DNA of 64,000 bases, taken from positions 558,001 through 622,000 of the forward strand of contig NZ_JANZKZ010000001.1 in assembly GCF_025770725.1 (NCBI RefSeq), given 5' to 3'. This stretch comes from Sulfurospirillum oryzae. Its GTDB lineage: Bacteria; Campylobacterota; Campylobacteria; Campylobacterales; Sulfurospirillaceae. The translations under genes and the position numbers were made by a program. Below are positions 51,512 to 62,040 of this stretch, in pieces (the first letter of the stretch is position 1; each line of letters starts with the position of its first letter). A model generated the notes under the pieces. That model saw nothing but the letters and a program-made list of their open reading frames with translations, was not told where the DNA came from and searched no databases.

Positions 51512-54034
51512 ATGAAAATAGCAAAAACATACGCACTTTACAGCGCACTCATCCTCTTCTGTGCCTTCATTTTAATGGCAAGTGTCTGGGTAAGTCAAAA
51601 AACACAAGAGCAGCACCAAATCAAACAAGAACAAATGAGTGTGTTTGAGCGATACAAAGCGGTCTTAAATCTTGAAAGTACCTCGATTAGACAGGTTACC
51701 TATGACTACTCTCGTTGGGATGAAATGGTGGCATTTGTCAACAAACAAAATTTGGTCTGGAGCCAAGGTAATTTAGACCCTATATTAGAGACTTTTAAAA
51801 TCTCTTATATTTTTGTTTTTGATGCTGCGCAAAACCAAGTTTATACCCATAAATCAGCTCATGCTGATGCCCTTAATTTTGATTTAACATCATTTGATCC
51901 AACTTCTTCCTTATTTAAAGAATTTTTTTACATTCATAATGGAAAATTTATTCAGTTTTTTTTAGCCCCCATTCATTATTCGGCTGACTTAGAACGAAGT
52001 GGTAAACCATTGGGATTTTTTCTTTTGGGACGGGTTATGGACGATGCTTTTTTTGCCAATATGGAACTCATTACGTTAGGGAAAGCTTCTCTTTCTACAA
52101 GTCTGAATCATCCTTCGTCAGAGGATCACTTTCACATTTCTCTCTCTTCTTTACAAAATGAGATTATTGGTTATATTGATTTTTACTATTCGCCTTCCGT
52201 TATTTTATTTATCTCAGAACTACAAAATTCTATTCTATTCGCAGGCATTGCCATTACGCTCTTTGCTATTTTTCTTTTCTATATACTAACGCGCGCCATA
52301 CTTTTCATACCTATAAAACATATCTCTATGGCACTTAAAACGCATCATCTTGGGTATATTTATTCTCTTTCCAAACAAGAAAATGAGCTTGGCGAAATAG
52401 CACATCTTATTGGAGAACATGAAAAGCAAACAAAACTTTTGGAGCATTATAAGGAAGCTATTGATGAAAACACCATTGTTTCTAAAACAGATACCAAAGG
52501 TATCATTACCTATGCTAACGACCAATTTATTGCAATTTCCGGCTATTCAAGAAACGAGCTTTTAGGTCAACCTCACAACATTGTCCGCCATCCCGATAAT
52601 CCCGCAAGCTTATTTAAAGAGATGTGGGAAATCCTTAAATCTGGCAAACCCTGGAAAGGTATCATTAAAAATAAACGTAAAGATGGCTCTTCCTATTATG
52701 TTAAGTCGGTTATTGTGCCTCTGCTTGATACAAATGGTGACATTCAAGAGTACATTGCCATTCGTTATGATGTCAGCGAACTTTTTGAGCAAGTCGAACA
52801 CTTTCGCAAAGAAAAACTCACAGAACTACCAAGCCGTAAGGTTTTATTTGAAAAAATTGAGCAATCAAAAGATCCACATCTGGCGATTTTAAATATTTGC
52901 GGCTTTCGCGATATCAATACATTGCATGGACAAGCCTTTGGTGATATTTACTTACGCCATTTAGTGGCAAAAATCAATTATCTTTTATCAAATACTTGGA
53001 TTTTATTTCACCTACAGGGTGATGAGTTTGCGCTCTTTTGTGATGATTTAATTTCACAAAAAGAATTTATCGAAGAGGCACAAAGACTTTTTGCTACCTT
53101 AAGCCATGAAGGCTTATTTATTGATCATCAGTACTATCCACTCTCTCTTCGTATGGGTATTGCAAATGGTTTGGAATACCTCTACAATCGTGCTGAAATC
53201 GCGATAAAAGAAGCTAGAGATTCTCATAAATCGGTTGTAATCTATGATGATAATGAAGGCTTTGAGCAACGCCTACAAAAAGATATTCAGTGGAATGAAA
53301 CCATCCGCCATGCTCTTAAGGAGAACCGTTTTACGATCTTTTTGCAAGAAATCATTCCTTTACATGTCAAAAATGGTGAGCGTAAAAAATATGAGGTACT
53401 CATTCGTCTTATTGACAACAATGGGCACATTATCTCACCTTTTCATTTTCTTGATCTTGCCAAACGTATGCACCTCTACGATCAACTTACTCGCTTTGTA
53501 CTTCAGGAGGGCTTTCGTGCTGCCCTTGAATTGCATTGTGATGTTTCAATCAATATTACCAAAGAAGATATTTTAAATCTAGAAACAACCACTTACTTAA
53601 TGAATTTATTAAAGCAATACCCTATGTTAAAAAAACGTATTATCCTAGAGCTTGTTGAATCTGAAGGCATTGAAGACTCTGTTGAAGTGCGAAACTTTTT
53701 GCAACAAGCAAGAACAAATGGCTGTTTACTTGCTATCGATGATTTTGGAGCAGGCTATTCTAACTTTGAGTACCTTTTACGTTTAAATGTTGATTTTATT
53801 AAAATTGATGGTTCACTTATCAAGCACCTTGACACAGATGCCAATGCCTATGCAACCGTCAAAACAATTACACATTTTGCAAAAAACCTTGATATTTTGG
53901 TTGTAGCAGAGTTTGTGCATAACAAAGAGATTTTAGATAAAGTACAAGAACTTGGCATCGACTATGCACAAGGCTTTTACTTACATGAGCCTTCTCCTAA
54001 ACCCAAAATAAAGAGTTTAAATGTTAGAAATTGA
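51512..54034 (+). CDS. CHASE4-PAS-GGDEF-EAL membrane protein
   Basis: An 840-residue inner-membrane protein. A helix at about 14-30 and another near 238-262 enclose a CHASE4-like periplasmic domain (YDYSRWDEMVAFV is typical). PAS at about 320-430 and a degenerate GGDEF (LQGDEFALF) follow. The EAL domain keeps its catalytic residues (YEVLIRL, ELVESEGIE, DDFGAGYSNF, KIDGSLI). It should act as a c-di-GMP phosphodiesterase, and its C-terminal half is related to the FIST protein's. It overlaps the next gene by 14 bases. Confidence 0.9.
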   Translation: MKIAKTYALYSALILFCAFILMASVWVSQKTQEQHQIKQEQMSVFERYKAVLNLESTSIRQVTYDYSRWDEMVAFVNKQNLVWSQGNLDPILETFKISYIFVFDAAQNQVYTHKSAHADALNFDLTSFDPTSSLFKEFFYIHNGKFIQFFLAPIHYSADLERSGKPLGFFLLGRVMDDAFFANMELITLGKASLSTSLNHPSSEDHFHISLSSLQNEIIGYIDFYYSPSVILFISELQNSILFAGIAITLFAIFLFYILTRAILFIPIKHISMALKTHHLGYIYSLSKQENELGEIAHLIGEHEKQTKLLEHYKEAIDENTIVSKTDTKGIITYANDQFIAISGYSRNELLGQPHNIVRHPDNPASLFKEMWEILKSGKPWKGIIKNKRKDGSSYYVKSVIVPLLDTNGDIQEYIAIRYDVSELFEQVEHFRKEKLTELPSRKVLFEKIEQSKDPHLAILNICGFRDINTLHGQAFGDIYLRHLVAKINYLLSNTWILFHLQGDEFALFCDDLISQKEFIEEAQRLFATLSHEGLFIDHQYYPLSLRMGIANGLEYLYNRAEIAIKEARDSHKSVVIYDDNEGFEQRLQKDIQWNETIRHALKENRFTIFLQEIIPLHVKNGERKKYEVLIRLIDNNGHIISPFHFLDLAKRMHLYDQLTRFVLQEGFRAALELHCDVSINITKEDILNLETTTYLMNLLKQYPMLKKRIILELVESEGIEDSVEVRNFLQQARTNGCLLAIDDFGAGYSNFEYLLRLNVDFIKIDGSLIKHLDTDANAYATVKTITHFAKNLDILVVAEFVHNKEILDKVQELGIDYAQGFYLHEPSPKPKIKSLNVRN

Positions 54035-54335
54035 ACACTTTTTAAAAGTTGTTGAAAACGATGCATTTGTTGAAGGTCATGAAGTTTTAGAAGAAGCATG
54101 GCATCGGCTCAAAAAACTTCCCGAATATGAAGAGGAAGCCAAAATTCTCAAAGGGCTTATTAACGCCTCTACGGCTTTAGCATTAGCGTGTAAGGGCAAA
54201 AAAGAGGGAGCTCTCAGAGTGTGGCAAACCTATGAAAAATACGCTCCACTTATCAACACGACACCATCATCTCATAAAAAATTATATAAAGAGGCTCAAA
54301 CGCTTCTTTTGCGTAAATATGCTCTTTACATGTAA
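54021..54335 (+). CDS. DUF309 family protein
   Basis: A 104-residue helical protein of the DUF309 family. EIEHFLKVVENDAFVEGHEVLEEAWHRLKK contains the conserved FxEGHExLExxW motif, and LKGLINASTALALACKGKKEGA the second helix pair. Function is unknown. It overlaps the EAL-domain gene and ends inside the convergent exporter gene, where TTTACATGTAAA forms its last codons. Confidence 0.87.
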   Translation: MLEIEHFLKVVENDAFVEGHEVLEEAWHRLKKLPEYEEEAKILKGLINASTALALACKGKKEGALRVWQTYEKYAPLINTTPSSHKKLYKEAQTLLLRKYALYM

Positions 54336-55072
54336 AATGTAGAAAAAATCAAATAAACCGAAATGACCCAAAGCATATAATTTAAAAGAGCGGTATAACG
54401 CTTTTCATTAATGCGTTCATGAATTTTATTGCCAATCCAAAAACCCACCAGCGAGATGACTACAAAAAGTGCAATAAGAGCACTAATTTCCAGAGTAAAA
54501 CTTCCATGGTAACCAAAAATCATAATTTGCAATGTCTTATTGGCAATAAAGCAAAAACTCATCACACCGATAGCATGTTTTTTATCAAGCTTGAGTTCTA
54601 AAATCAGCATAATTAAAACGGGCGACATAATGTTTGCCATCCCGCCAACCAAACCACTTAAAAGCCCCATTGCAACGGTAACACTTCCTTGTCGTTTTGA
54701 GACTGCACGCGTTAATGAAAAACGTAATCGCTCTTTATTGAGGTAAAAAAGCATCACTCCTGCTACAACCAGTTTATAATAGTGATTGTAATAAGCCACA
54801 AGTAGATGTGTCCCTATAATGCTCCCAACCATAACCGAGAGAATGAGCGGCCAAAACTCCTTCCAAATGTCGGTAAATGAGTTTGCTTTTTTAAGACTAA
54901 TGATGTTCGTAATCAGTGTAGGAAAAAGTGTGTATAAAACAGCAAGTTTTAGGTCTAAAAAGAGAACAAAAAGCGGTGTTGCGATCATGGGAAAGCCAAA
55001 ACCAACAATGCCATGGAAAAACCCTGCCAGCAGGACTATAAGAATTTCAAAAGCAAAAAACTCACCTTGCAT
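54326..55072 (-). CDS. TSUP (TauE/SafE) family membrane transporter
   Basis: A 248-residue protein with about seven to eight helices (ILIVLLAGFFHGIVGFGFPMIATPLFVLF and GLLSGLVGGMANIMSPVLIMLIL carry the two repeated TSUP motifs). The family exports sulfite, sulfoacetate and similar anions. It overlaps ribD by 11 bases at the end of the long operon. The substrate is uncertain, but an export role for sulfur anions suits the organism. Confidence 0.87.
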   Translation of the reverse strand: MQGEFFAFEILIVLLAGFFHGIVGFGFPMIATPLFVLFLDLKLAVLYTLFPTLITNIISLKKANSFTDIWKEFWPLILSVMVGSIIGTHLLVAYYNHYYKLVVAGVMLFYLNKERLRFSLTRAVSKRQGSVTVAMGLLSGLVGGMANIMSPVLIMLILELKLDKKHAIGVMSFCFIANKTLQIMIFGYHGSFTLEISALIALFVVISLVGFWIGNKIHERINEKRYTALLNYMLWVISVYLIFSTFYM

Positions 55073-56078
55073 GCTTATAATACCAGTTCATGGTATCTTC
55101 TCCCACTTTTTGAGAGAAAATCTTTTGCAATCCTTCTGGTAAACGAATTGCCTCGCCCTCTTTCTCATGGGGTGATTCAAAAATCAAGTACCATTCTATT
55201 TCGCAACTAAGAGTATCCAGTAAACCTTGCCCACCTTCAACCATGACCATTGAATAGTCATTGATCTTATCCAAAGTATCCGCAATCATTACAGAGCGAT
55301 TCGGAATATTAAAAAGAGGTATCGTTTGATCAAACGTTTTTTGTTTAGAGTAAATCAGCACATCGGGAGCCTTGCCCTTGCACAATCTTGCATCTAAAAT
55401 AGGTTTATCAATTCGCACGGTATTACCACCAATAACCAAAAGATCACAGTGATCGCGTAAATGATGAACCATTAAACGCGAATCCAAAGAGGTGATAATC
55501 CCTCCTGTTGCCACGCCGTTACTGCTGACAGCTAATTTGAAAAAAACAAAAGGACGTTTTTGCTCTTTACATGTAAAAGGGGTAAGCAGAAGATCACACT
55601 TCTTTTTCAGGCATCCAAAGAGCACATCAACGCCTTTGCTTTGAAGGTATGTGCCTCCTCCTTTGGCTCTTTCGCTCTCATCGTATGAGCCAATCACTAT
55701 GCGCTTAAGGCCTAGTTCTTCAATCAATGATGAACAAGGAGGTGTTTTGCCAAAATGATGACATGGTTCTAGGGTTACATGTAAAGAGAGTTTGTGAAAA
55801 AGATTGTTGTGGTGTTTTTTTAAAAAAGTATGTAATTGCGCTGCATCTTCTATATCATTGATGCGTGAATCGTGAGTTAAAGCTTCATAAGCCGCTTTAA
55901 GAGCAAGTACTTCAGCATGAGGAGTACCTGCTTTTTTGTGCGCACCAATGCCTAAGACATCCCCTTCGATATTGCTAACAACAGCGCCTACAGCAGGATT
56001 TGGGAACGTTAACACTTGACGCGTCCAAGCGGCATCAAGTGCTTTTTGCATTAAAATTGCGTCAAATGCGCTTACCAT
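55062..56078 (-). CDS. ribD: Bifunctional riboflavin deaminase-reductase
   Basis: RibD carries out the deaminase and reductase steps of riboflavin synthesis. The 338-residue protein has the zinc deaminase motif (PHAEVLAL and EPCHHFGKTPPC), with an insertion of about 35 residues between the two compared with short family members. The C-terminal reductase is recognisable (KLAVSSNGVATGG, LLVIGGNTVRIDKPILDARL, MVEGGQGLLDTL). It overlaps rimP by seven bases. Confidence 0.92.
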   Translation of the reverse strand: MVSAFDAILMQKALDAAWTRQVLTFPNPAVGAVVSNIEGDVLGIGAHKKAGTPHAEVLALKAAYEALTHDSRINDIEDAAQLHTFLKKHHNNLFHKLSLHVTLEPCHHFGKTPPCSSLIEELGLKRIVIGSYDESERAKGGGTYLQSKGVDVLFGCLKKKCDLLLTPFTCKEQKRPFVFFKLAVSSNGVATGGIITSLDSRLMVHHLRDHCDLLVIGGNTVRIDKPILDARLCKGKAPDVLIYSKQKTFDQTIPLFNIPNRSVMIADTLDKINDYSMVMVEGGQGLLDTLSCEIEWYLIFESPHEKEGEAIRLPEGLQKIFSQKVGEDTMNWYYKHAR

Positions 56079-56500
56079 TCAAAATAAGTTCGAGCACTTT
56101 CAATCTCATCCAGAGAAATCTGTTTGAGTTCATTTTCAACGCGCACAGAAGCAACGTTACCATCAAAGGCTTCAAGTAGACCAATAAATTTCTCTTTGGT
56201 ATTAAGCTTCACTTTAACTTTTTCACCTATGGAAGCTGAAAAATGTTCTGGTTTTGTAAGTTTTCGCTCAATTCCTGGAGAGCTGACTTCAAAAAGATAC
56301 TCACCCTCAAGTGGTGGTTCCAAGTCAAAAATAGGTGATAAAATGCGACTAATCTCAGCACATTTATCAAGGCTGATGCCTTCTTTTGAGGTAATGTAAA
56401 TGCGAAAAATTTTTTTATCAAATTCGTTTGCTACTTCTGTATCGTACAAAGCCACACCGCAGCTCTCTACAATTTTGACAATTTGTTCTTTATCAATCAT
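56072..56500 (-). CDS. rimP: Ribosome maturation factor RimP
   Basis: A 142-residue assembly factor of the 30S subunit. Family marks: VESCGVALYDTEV, RIYITSKEGISLDKCAEISRIL and YLFEVSSPGIERKL, then a small SH3-like barrel. It overlaps rbfA and ribD, within the translation operon. Confidence 0.95.
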   Translation of the reverse strand: MIDKEQIVKIVESCGVALYDTEVANEFDKKIFRIYITSKEGISLDKCAEISRILSPIFDLEPPLEGEYLFEVSSPGIERKLTKPEHFSASIGEKVKVKLNTKEKFIGLLEAFDGNVASVRVENELKQISLDEIESARTYFEW

Positions 56501-56870
56501 CGCTTTTTTTACCTTTTTTTAGCTCTTCTTCGACTTTCGCAAACAAGGCATCCATTTTATTCTGTCGCTCGAGGCTATCATCGAAGCGAAATTTGAAATG
56601 CGGGCAACGAAACCAGCCTTCTGCTTGCATACAGTGTGTTTGAATGTGACGCTGAACACGATCTAAATGAGAGACGATATAACGCTTCTCAGCTTCATCA
56701 TAGACCGAGCCATCCAAATAAACAATCGCATCATACTTACCGCGGCTACACTCAACGTCGATCACGCATACGCCGCGTAGCATCTCATCCTCTAAGGTTG
56801 AAAGCGCCTCAGGGATTAACTCCCTCAAAACGCTTTGCGTTCTTTGAATCTTGATACTTTTATCTATCAT
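56493..56870 (-). CDS. rbfA: Ribosome-binding factor A
   Basis: A 125-residue 16S rRNA maturation factor with a KH-like fold. It begins [21 protein letters not shown], followed by [19 protein letters not shown] and a C-terminal FKFRFDDSL. It overlaps infB by four bases. Confidence 0.93.
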   Translation of the reverse strand: MIDKSIKIQRTQSVLRELIPEALSTLEDEMLRGVCVIDVECSRGKYDAIVYLDGSVYDEAEKRYIVSHLDRVQRHIQTHCMQAEGWFRCPHFKFRFDDSLERQNKMDALFAKVEEELKKGKKSDD

Positions 56871-59527
56871 AGTTTTGCTTTTTCTTCAACCTCTTTAAAG
56901 CTTTCGATATAATCGCCTACTTTAATATCAGTGTAGCCTTCAATGCCCACACCACATTCATAACCTTTACCCACTTCTCTTACATCATCTTTGAAGCGTT
57001 TGAGTGATGAAACACTGCCTTCATAGATGATAACGCCATCGCGAATAACCCTAATTTTAACACCTCTATTGATGGTACCATCGGTTACGATACAACCAGC
57101 AATATGCCCCAATTTTGGTACGGCAAAGACTTCTCTAACCATTGCTTGTCCAATGTTTTCTTCACGAATAACAGGAGCCATAAGACCTGTTACTATGTTT
57201 GTGACATCATCAATCAAATCATAAATAATGTTATACGTTTTAATTTCAACGCCAGCACTTCTAGCTTTTTCTTTAACGACACCTGTAGGACGTACATGGA
57301 ATCCTAAAATGATACAGTCTGAACTTGCACTCGCAAGCGCTACATCACTCTCTGTAATACCACCAATACCTGCACTAACGATATTAACTTTAGTTTCAGC
57401 ATTTCTGATCTTCTCAAGGCTACCTTTAATCGCTTCAAGACTGCCTTGAACATCCGCTTTAATAATAACTGGTAATGTTTTTAAAGCACCCTCAGCAATC
57501 ATCGCACTTAAATCATCTAAACTTACTTTAGTTGTTTTAGAAAGCTCTTTTTGGCGTAAATATTCAGCTTTTTTCTTCGCATATTCGCGTGCTATTTTAT
57601 CTGACTTAACGCTAATAAGCGTATCACCCGCAGCTGGTACTTCACTAAGCCCCAGAACAACAACAGGCTCACCAGGAAGCGCCTCTTTGACAGAATGTCC
57701 AAGATCATCAAGCAAGGCTTTCACTTTACCAAAAGCAACACCAGCAACAACAATATCGCCTACCCTCATCGTACCATCTTGTATAACAACGGTTGCGACA
57801 GGACCTCGTCCTTTTTCTAGTGAACTTTCAATAACGGTCGCTTTAACTTCGCGGCTTGGGTCAGCTTTAAGCTCTAAAAGATCCGCTTGTAATAGAATAG
57901 TTTCCAAAAGGTCTTCAATACCCATACCTGTTTTAGCAGATACCGGTACAAACTCATGCTCTCCACCCCAATCAACAGGCGTAATGCCAAGTTCTGCAAG
58001 CTGTGCTTTTACAAGATCTGGATTGGCTGATTCTTTATCCATTTTATTGACAGCAATAATAATAGGAACACCTGCTGCTTTTGCATGCTCAACTGCCTCT
58101 TTAGTTTGAGGTTTCACACCATCATCGGCTGCAACAACAACAATAACAATGTCAGTTACTTTCGCACCACGTGAACGCATTTCTGTAAAGGCTTCGTGAC
58201 CTGGAGTATCGATAAAAGTAATGTTTCTACCATTTTTTTCTACCATGTACGCACCCACGTGTTGGGTAATACCACCCGCCTCGCCAGCAGCAACTTTGGC
58301 ACTTCTAATATAATCAAGTAATGAAGTTTTACCATGATCTACGTGACCCATAATGGTAATAACAGGAGCGCGCTCTACGAGATTCTGCTCACTCGCTTCA
58401 CCCTCTTCATCATAAGCTTTTACGTAGTCAAAAGACTCTTGATCATTGACGGTTGTAACATTAATGCCAAAGGTCTCCGCTAAAATTTCAATAGAATCTT
58501 TATCTAAAAAGTCATTTTTAGTAAACATAACACCCAGTGAGAAAAGCTCTTTAATGACTTCACTTACAGGTTTATTGATCTTCTCTGCAAATTCATAAAC
58601 CCTAATCTCTTCAGGAATCTCAATCGCACTAACGGCTTCTGCTTCTTGAACTTGAGTAGGACGACGTCTACGTTTGCGCCCAACTCTTTGAATTCCCTGC
58701 ATCACAAAATTGGTTTTTTTAGTCGTTCTAATTTGACTTGGATCGATCTGTTTCTTCTTTTTGGCTTCTTCATTGACCGTAATGCCGACATTAAGATCTG
58801 GAAGAACGATCATGCCGTCTTCTTCAGTATCAATATTGGTATCTGCCATTTCAATATTTAAAGCAATATCCAATTTTTCAGTATTGGTTTTCTTCTCGGC
58901 AGGTACTTTTTTAAGTTTCTTTTTTTTCTTCTGAAGTTCACTGGCACTGTTTGAAGAAGAGAACATTGACTCAATGCTTCTTGAAGGAGTGTTCTCACGA
59001 GAGCCATAAAAAGATGATGGACTTTGTTTCTCTTCAACTTCGACCTCTTTAACATCAGGTCTTTTCTTTTTAACAATCACCAAGCCTCTGCGTTTACGTA
59101 CATTGGTTGGATCTAATTTATCTTCCATATCCTCTTCTTCATCTTCACCCAAAGTTTCTACAGATACTTTGTTAGCCGTTTCTTTTTGAGGAACAGCTTT
59201 TTCGATATGCCCAGTTTCGAGCTCTTTTTCTTTCAAGGTTTTGGTTTTAGGAACAACAACTTCGTGTACTTTTGGTTTTTCAACGACAGGCGGTGTCTCG
59301 ACGACTTCAACTTTTTTAATCTCTGGAGCTTTTGGTTGAGGAGACGGTTTGCTAACTTGTGCATTCTCTCCACTCAATACATAGTTCATGAGTTTTTCGG
59401 CATCTTCTGTACTGATTGAACTTGAATGCCCTTTGACATCAAGACCAAGATCTATCGCTTTGTCGACGATTTCTTTGTTCTTCATGCCCAGTTCTTTTGC
59501 TATTTCGGTTATACGAACTTTATCCAT
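56867..59527 (-). CDS. infB: Translation initiation factor IF-2
   Basis: An 886-residue GTPase that positions initiator tRNA. IF2_N starts at residue 1 ([20 protein letters not shown]), followed by a charged low-complexity linker. The G domain motifs [19 protein letters not shown] and NKMD lie near 390-500, then the EF-like and C-terminal domains. I use ATG at 59527, inside the end of ylxR; an upstream start adds ten unconserved residues. Confidence 0.97.
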   Translation of the reverse strand: MDKVRITEIAKELGMKNKEIVDKAIDLGLDVKGHSSSISTEDAEKLMNYVLSGENAQVSKPSPQPKAPEIKKVEVVETPPVVEKPKVHEVVVPKTKTLKEKELETGHIEKAVPQKETANKVSVETLGEDEEEDMEDKLDPTNVRKRRGLVIVKKKRPDVKEVEVEEKQSPSSFYGSRENTPSRSIESMFSSSNSASELQKKKKKLKKVPAEKKTNTEKLDIALNIEMADTNIDTEEDGMIVLPDLNVGITVNEEAKKKKQIDPSQIRTTKKTNFVMQGIQRVGRKRRRRPTQVQEAEAVSAIEIPEEIRVYEFAEKINKPVSEVIKELFSLGVMFTKNDFLDKDSIEILAETFGINVTTVNDQESFDYVKAYDEEGEASEQNLVERAPVITIMGHVDHGKTSLLDYIRSAKVAAGEAGGITQHVGAYMVEKNGRNITFIDTPGHEAFTEMRSRGAKVTDIVIVVVAADDGVKPQTKEAVEHAKAAGVPIIIAVNKMDKESANPDLVKAQLAELGITPVDWGGEHEFVPVSAKTGMGIEDLLETILLQADLLELKADPSREVKATVIESSLEKGRGPVATVVIQDGTMRVGDIVVAGVAFGKVKALLDDLGHSVKEALPGEPVVVLGLSEVPAAGDTLISVKSDKIAREYAKKKAEYLRQKELSKTTKVSLDDLSAMIAEGALKTLPVIIKADVQGSLEAIKGSLEKIRNAETKVNIVSAGIGGITESDVALASASSDCIILGFHVRPTGVVKEKARSAGVEIKTYNIIYDLIDDVTNIVTGLMAPVIREENIGQAMVREVFAVPKLGHIAGCIVTDGTINRGVKIRVIRDGVIIYEGSVSSLKRFKDDVREVGKGYECGVGIEGYTDIKVGDYIESFKEVEEKAKL

Positions 59528-59771
59528 TCGACCCTGTCTCCTTAAATATTTTACCAAATTCCATCATTGCTTTGTGATTTGTTTTGCATTTATTGTTGAG
59601 TATTTTTACAACTTTCTTTTCATTGTTTGTCATACATGCCTTGCAGATATAAAAGCTTCTTCCTACTTTGGAAAAGAGCACGAGCTCTCCATTTACAATC
59701 TGCAATCTTTGTAAACTTTCTTGCAAAGATCTTTCTCTACAAACAATGCACATTCGTATGGGTTGACTCAT
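59520..59771 (-). CDS. ylxR: YlxR (DUF448) RNA-binding protein
   Basis: An 83-residue protein with the family pattern RMCIVCRER near the start, then [11 protein letters not shown]. Members lie ahead of infB in many bacteria and may bind RNA or protein. It overlaps infB by eight bases. Confidence 0.88.
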   Translation of the reverse strand: MSQPIRMCIVCRERSLQESLQRLQIVNGELVLFSKVGRSFYICKACMTNNEKKVVKILNNKCKTNHKAMMEFGKIFKETGSNG

Positions 59772-59806
59772 TTTTGCGCCTGATTATATCAAATTTTAGC
59801 TGTCTT

Positions 59807-60691
59807 TCAGCTTTTTACGATTTCAAAACCGTTATTATCTAATTCAAAGATTTCTACTCTAAACATTCCAAACGCACTTTTAAGCGCATTTGCAACCCTT
59901 GGAGCATCTTCGGCCTTAACAAGATTGAAAAATGATGAGCCACTTCCTGAGAGCGTACTCATTAATGCGCCGTTTTTTAAAGCAATCTCACGCACTTCAA
60001 AAAGCTCTTTTAATTGCTTCATACGACGATGTTCATGCATGCAATCCCTCGATGCTACCCTTAAAAATTCCCAATTTTCACTGAAAAAAGCTGCTGTCAG
60101 CAACGATGCACGGGAGAGATTGTAAACCACATTTTTCATCATATAAGACCTTGGAAGGAGCGTCCTTGAATGTGCCGTGGACATGGGACGATCAGGAATG
60201 ACCATCACCACTTTGAGCTTTTCACTCAACTCTTTTTTTAGCGTTCTAACTTTTCCATTTTCAACCACTGAACTTGTAAACCCACCATGAACTGCTGGAG
60301 CAATATTATCAGGATGTGTCTCATAAAGGATTGCTTTATTGAGAATACTTTCTCTGCTTGCCTTTACACCTGCCATTTCATAAGCACTTGCTATGGCACC
60401 TACGATCACCGCAGAACTACTACCTAGCCCTCTTGAAAAGGGAATATTATTATAAAACTCAAAACGAAAAGGATCTTTTCTGCCCGTAAGTTCTTGATAT
60501 ATGTCATAAAAAATTGAGACGAAAATATTGTTTTTCTTAAGCTTTGCATTCTCTTCACCTTCTCCCTTAACAGAGATACTTTGGTAACTTGAAGGTTTAA
60601 TACAAACTTCGTTATACAGCGCAATGGCAAGACCTAAACAATCAAATCCGGGTCCTAAATTGGCACTGGTCGCTGGTATTTTTATCTTCAC
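59807..60691 (-). CDS. thrB: Homoserine kinase
   Basis: A 294-residue GHMP kinase that phosphorylates homoserine in threonine synthesis. It opens KIKIPATSANLGPGFDCLG, with the ATP loop SRGLGSSSAVIVGA near 90-105 and the third motif GALMSTLSGSGSSFF. It lies nine bases after tsaB and 36 before ylxR, in one operon. Confidence 0.95.
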   Translation of the reverse strand: MKIKIPATSANLGPGFDCLGLAIALYNEVCIKPSSYQSISVKGEGEENAKLKKNNIFVSIFYDIYQELTGRKDPFRFEFYNNIPFSRGLGSSSAVIVGAIASAYEMAGVKASRESILNKAILYETHPDNIAPAVHGGFTSSVVENGKVRTLKKELSEKLKVVMVIPDRPMSTAHSRTLLPRSYMMKNVVYNLSRASLLTAAFFSENWEFLRVASRDCMHEHRRMKQLKELFEVREIALKNGALMSTLSGSGSSFFNLVKAEDAPRVANALKSAFGMFRVEIFELDNNGFEIVKS

Positions 60692-60700
60692 GCATCGCTC

Positions 60701-61159
60701 CTAAACTGCTGGTAACATATAAAGTGGTTCAACATCATCGTTAAAAAGGGCCTCATCTAAAACTTCCGGAAGTGTAAAGGACTGTTCAATGGGATCATCC
60801 AAACGCTTCATTACAATCTCATGCGCCTCTTTTATAAAATAGAGATTGCGCATCGCGCGAATAGGTCTGCTCTGATTAAAGACAAACCCATCACATGCCA
60901 GAAGAGGAATTTTTAATGCAATACTCAGTGTTTTTAAAAAAATGTAAGTAATTTTAATTGCCATAAAGCTTCCAGGCCCTCTAGCAAAAAAGAGTCGTAC
61001 GGGTCGATACACTTTCAAAATTTCTTCGAACAGTAAGGGTAATGCCTCACTGGTTTGGTCTGTTGTTTCAAAAGTTTTAATCAATTGGTTATTTTCATAA
61101 ATGCCTACATGTAAAGGCGAAGTAAGTGTGATAACAACAATATCAACAGCCGTTTTTAT
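60701..61159 (-). CDS. tsaB: TsaB-like tRNA threonylcarbamoyladenosine protein, probable AUA start
   Basis: A short TsaB homologue (152 residues if begun at 61159). TsaB scaffolds TsaD in t6A synthesis. The family core is FFARGPGSFMAIKITYIFLKTL then IPLLACDGFVF. The first ATG/GTG/TTG-type codon (TTG 61084) would remove the first two strands of the fold. The open frame continues upstream as KTAVDIVVITLTSPLHVGIYE. That reaches ATA at 61159, which overlaps the lpxC TAA as ATAA and has AAAAGG seven bases before it. Confidence 0.75.
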   Translation of the reverse strand: MKTAVDIVVITLTSPLHVGIYENNQLIKTFETTDQTSEALPLLFEEILKVYRPVRLFFARGPGSFMAIKITYIFLKTLSIALKIPLLACDGFVFNQSRPIRAMRNLYFIKEAHEIVMKRLDDPIEQSFTLPEVLDEALFNDDVEPLYMLPAV

Positions 61160-62040
61160 GCGTAAACCTTTTCAAACTCTTGTGCTTTTTCCACACTGAG
61201 CGTTCTAATTTCATAATTGCTTGGATCTCTTAAAATGGCTTTTGTTAGTTCATGGTTGAGATTATGGCTACCTGCAAATGAGGTATAATCTCCTACAAAA
61301 GGAGCTCCTAATAATGAAAGATCCCCAATCGCATCGAGTATTTTATGCCTCACAAACTCATTAGAAAAACGTAATCCTTCAGGATTTAAAATTTTATTAT
61401 CATCCATAACGACAGCATTATCAAGCGATCCACCCAGAGCAAGTCCACGAGAACGCAACATCTGCACATCTTTTAGAAACCCAAAAGTACGAGCACGAGC
61501 TATCTCTTCAATAAAGTTCTTTTTACTAAATTCGAAACTATACTCTTGTCTACCAATGGAAGGATGGCTAAATTCAATCATAAAATTGTACGAAGGTTTT
61601 AAGCTAGGCGTTACACGTGCAAATTTTTTTCCATCTTGCACTTCAACTTCTTTTTTGATAATTAACACTTGCTTGGTTGCTTCAAGTTTTCGAATTCCCG
61701 CCTCATCCAGCATCATACAAAAACTCGCACTACTTCCATCCATGACAGGCACTTCTGCACCATCTAATACAACTCTAATATTATCAATCCCATACGCATA
61801 GACAGCTGAGAGAAGATGCTCAATCGTTGAGATATAAGCACTCGAATTACCAATAACCGTAGCCATTTGGGTGTTCACAACATTTTGAGGCAATGCTTGA
61901 ACCAATAATCCTACATCGCTTCGATAAAAAAGAATACCGCTATTTGCCTCAAGTGGTTCCAGACGTATTGAAATTGGCTCACCCTTATGAAGCCCAATTC
62001 CTACACCGCTGACCGCTTTAGCTAATGTGGTTTGTTTCAC
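61156..62040 (-). CDS. lpxC: UDP-3-O-acyl-N-acetylglucosamine deacetylase
   Basis: LpxC commits precursors to lipid A synthesis. The 294-residue zinc enzyme has TISTIEHLLSAVYAYGIDN (zinc His), HKILDAIGDLSLLG (zinc His and Asp) and GSHNLNHELTK. The start is GTG and overlaps minC as GTGA. Confidence 0.97.
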   Translation of the reverse strand: MKQTTLAKAVSGVGIGLHKGEPISIRLEPLEANSGILFYRSDVGLLVQALPQNVVNTQMATVIGNSSAYISTIEHLLSAVYAYGIDNIRVVLDGAEVPVMDGSSASFCMMLDEAGIRKLEATKQVLIIKKEVEVQDGKKFARVTPSLKPSYNFMIEFSHPSIGRQEYSFEFSKKNFIEEIARARTFGFLKDVQMLRSRGLALGGSLDNAVVMDDNKILNPEGLRFSNEFVRHKILDAIGDLSLLGAPFVGDYTSFAGSHNLNHELTKAILRDPSNYEIRTLSVEKAQEFEKVYA

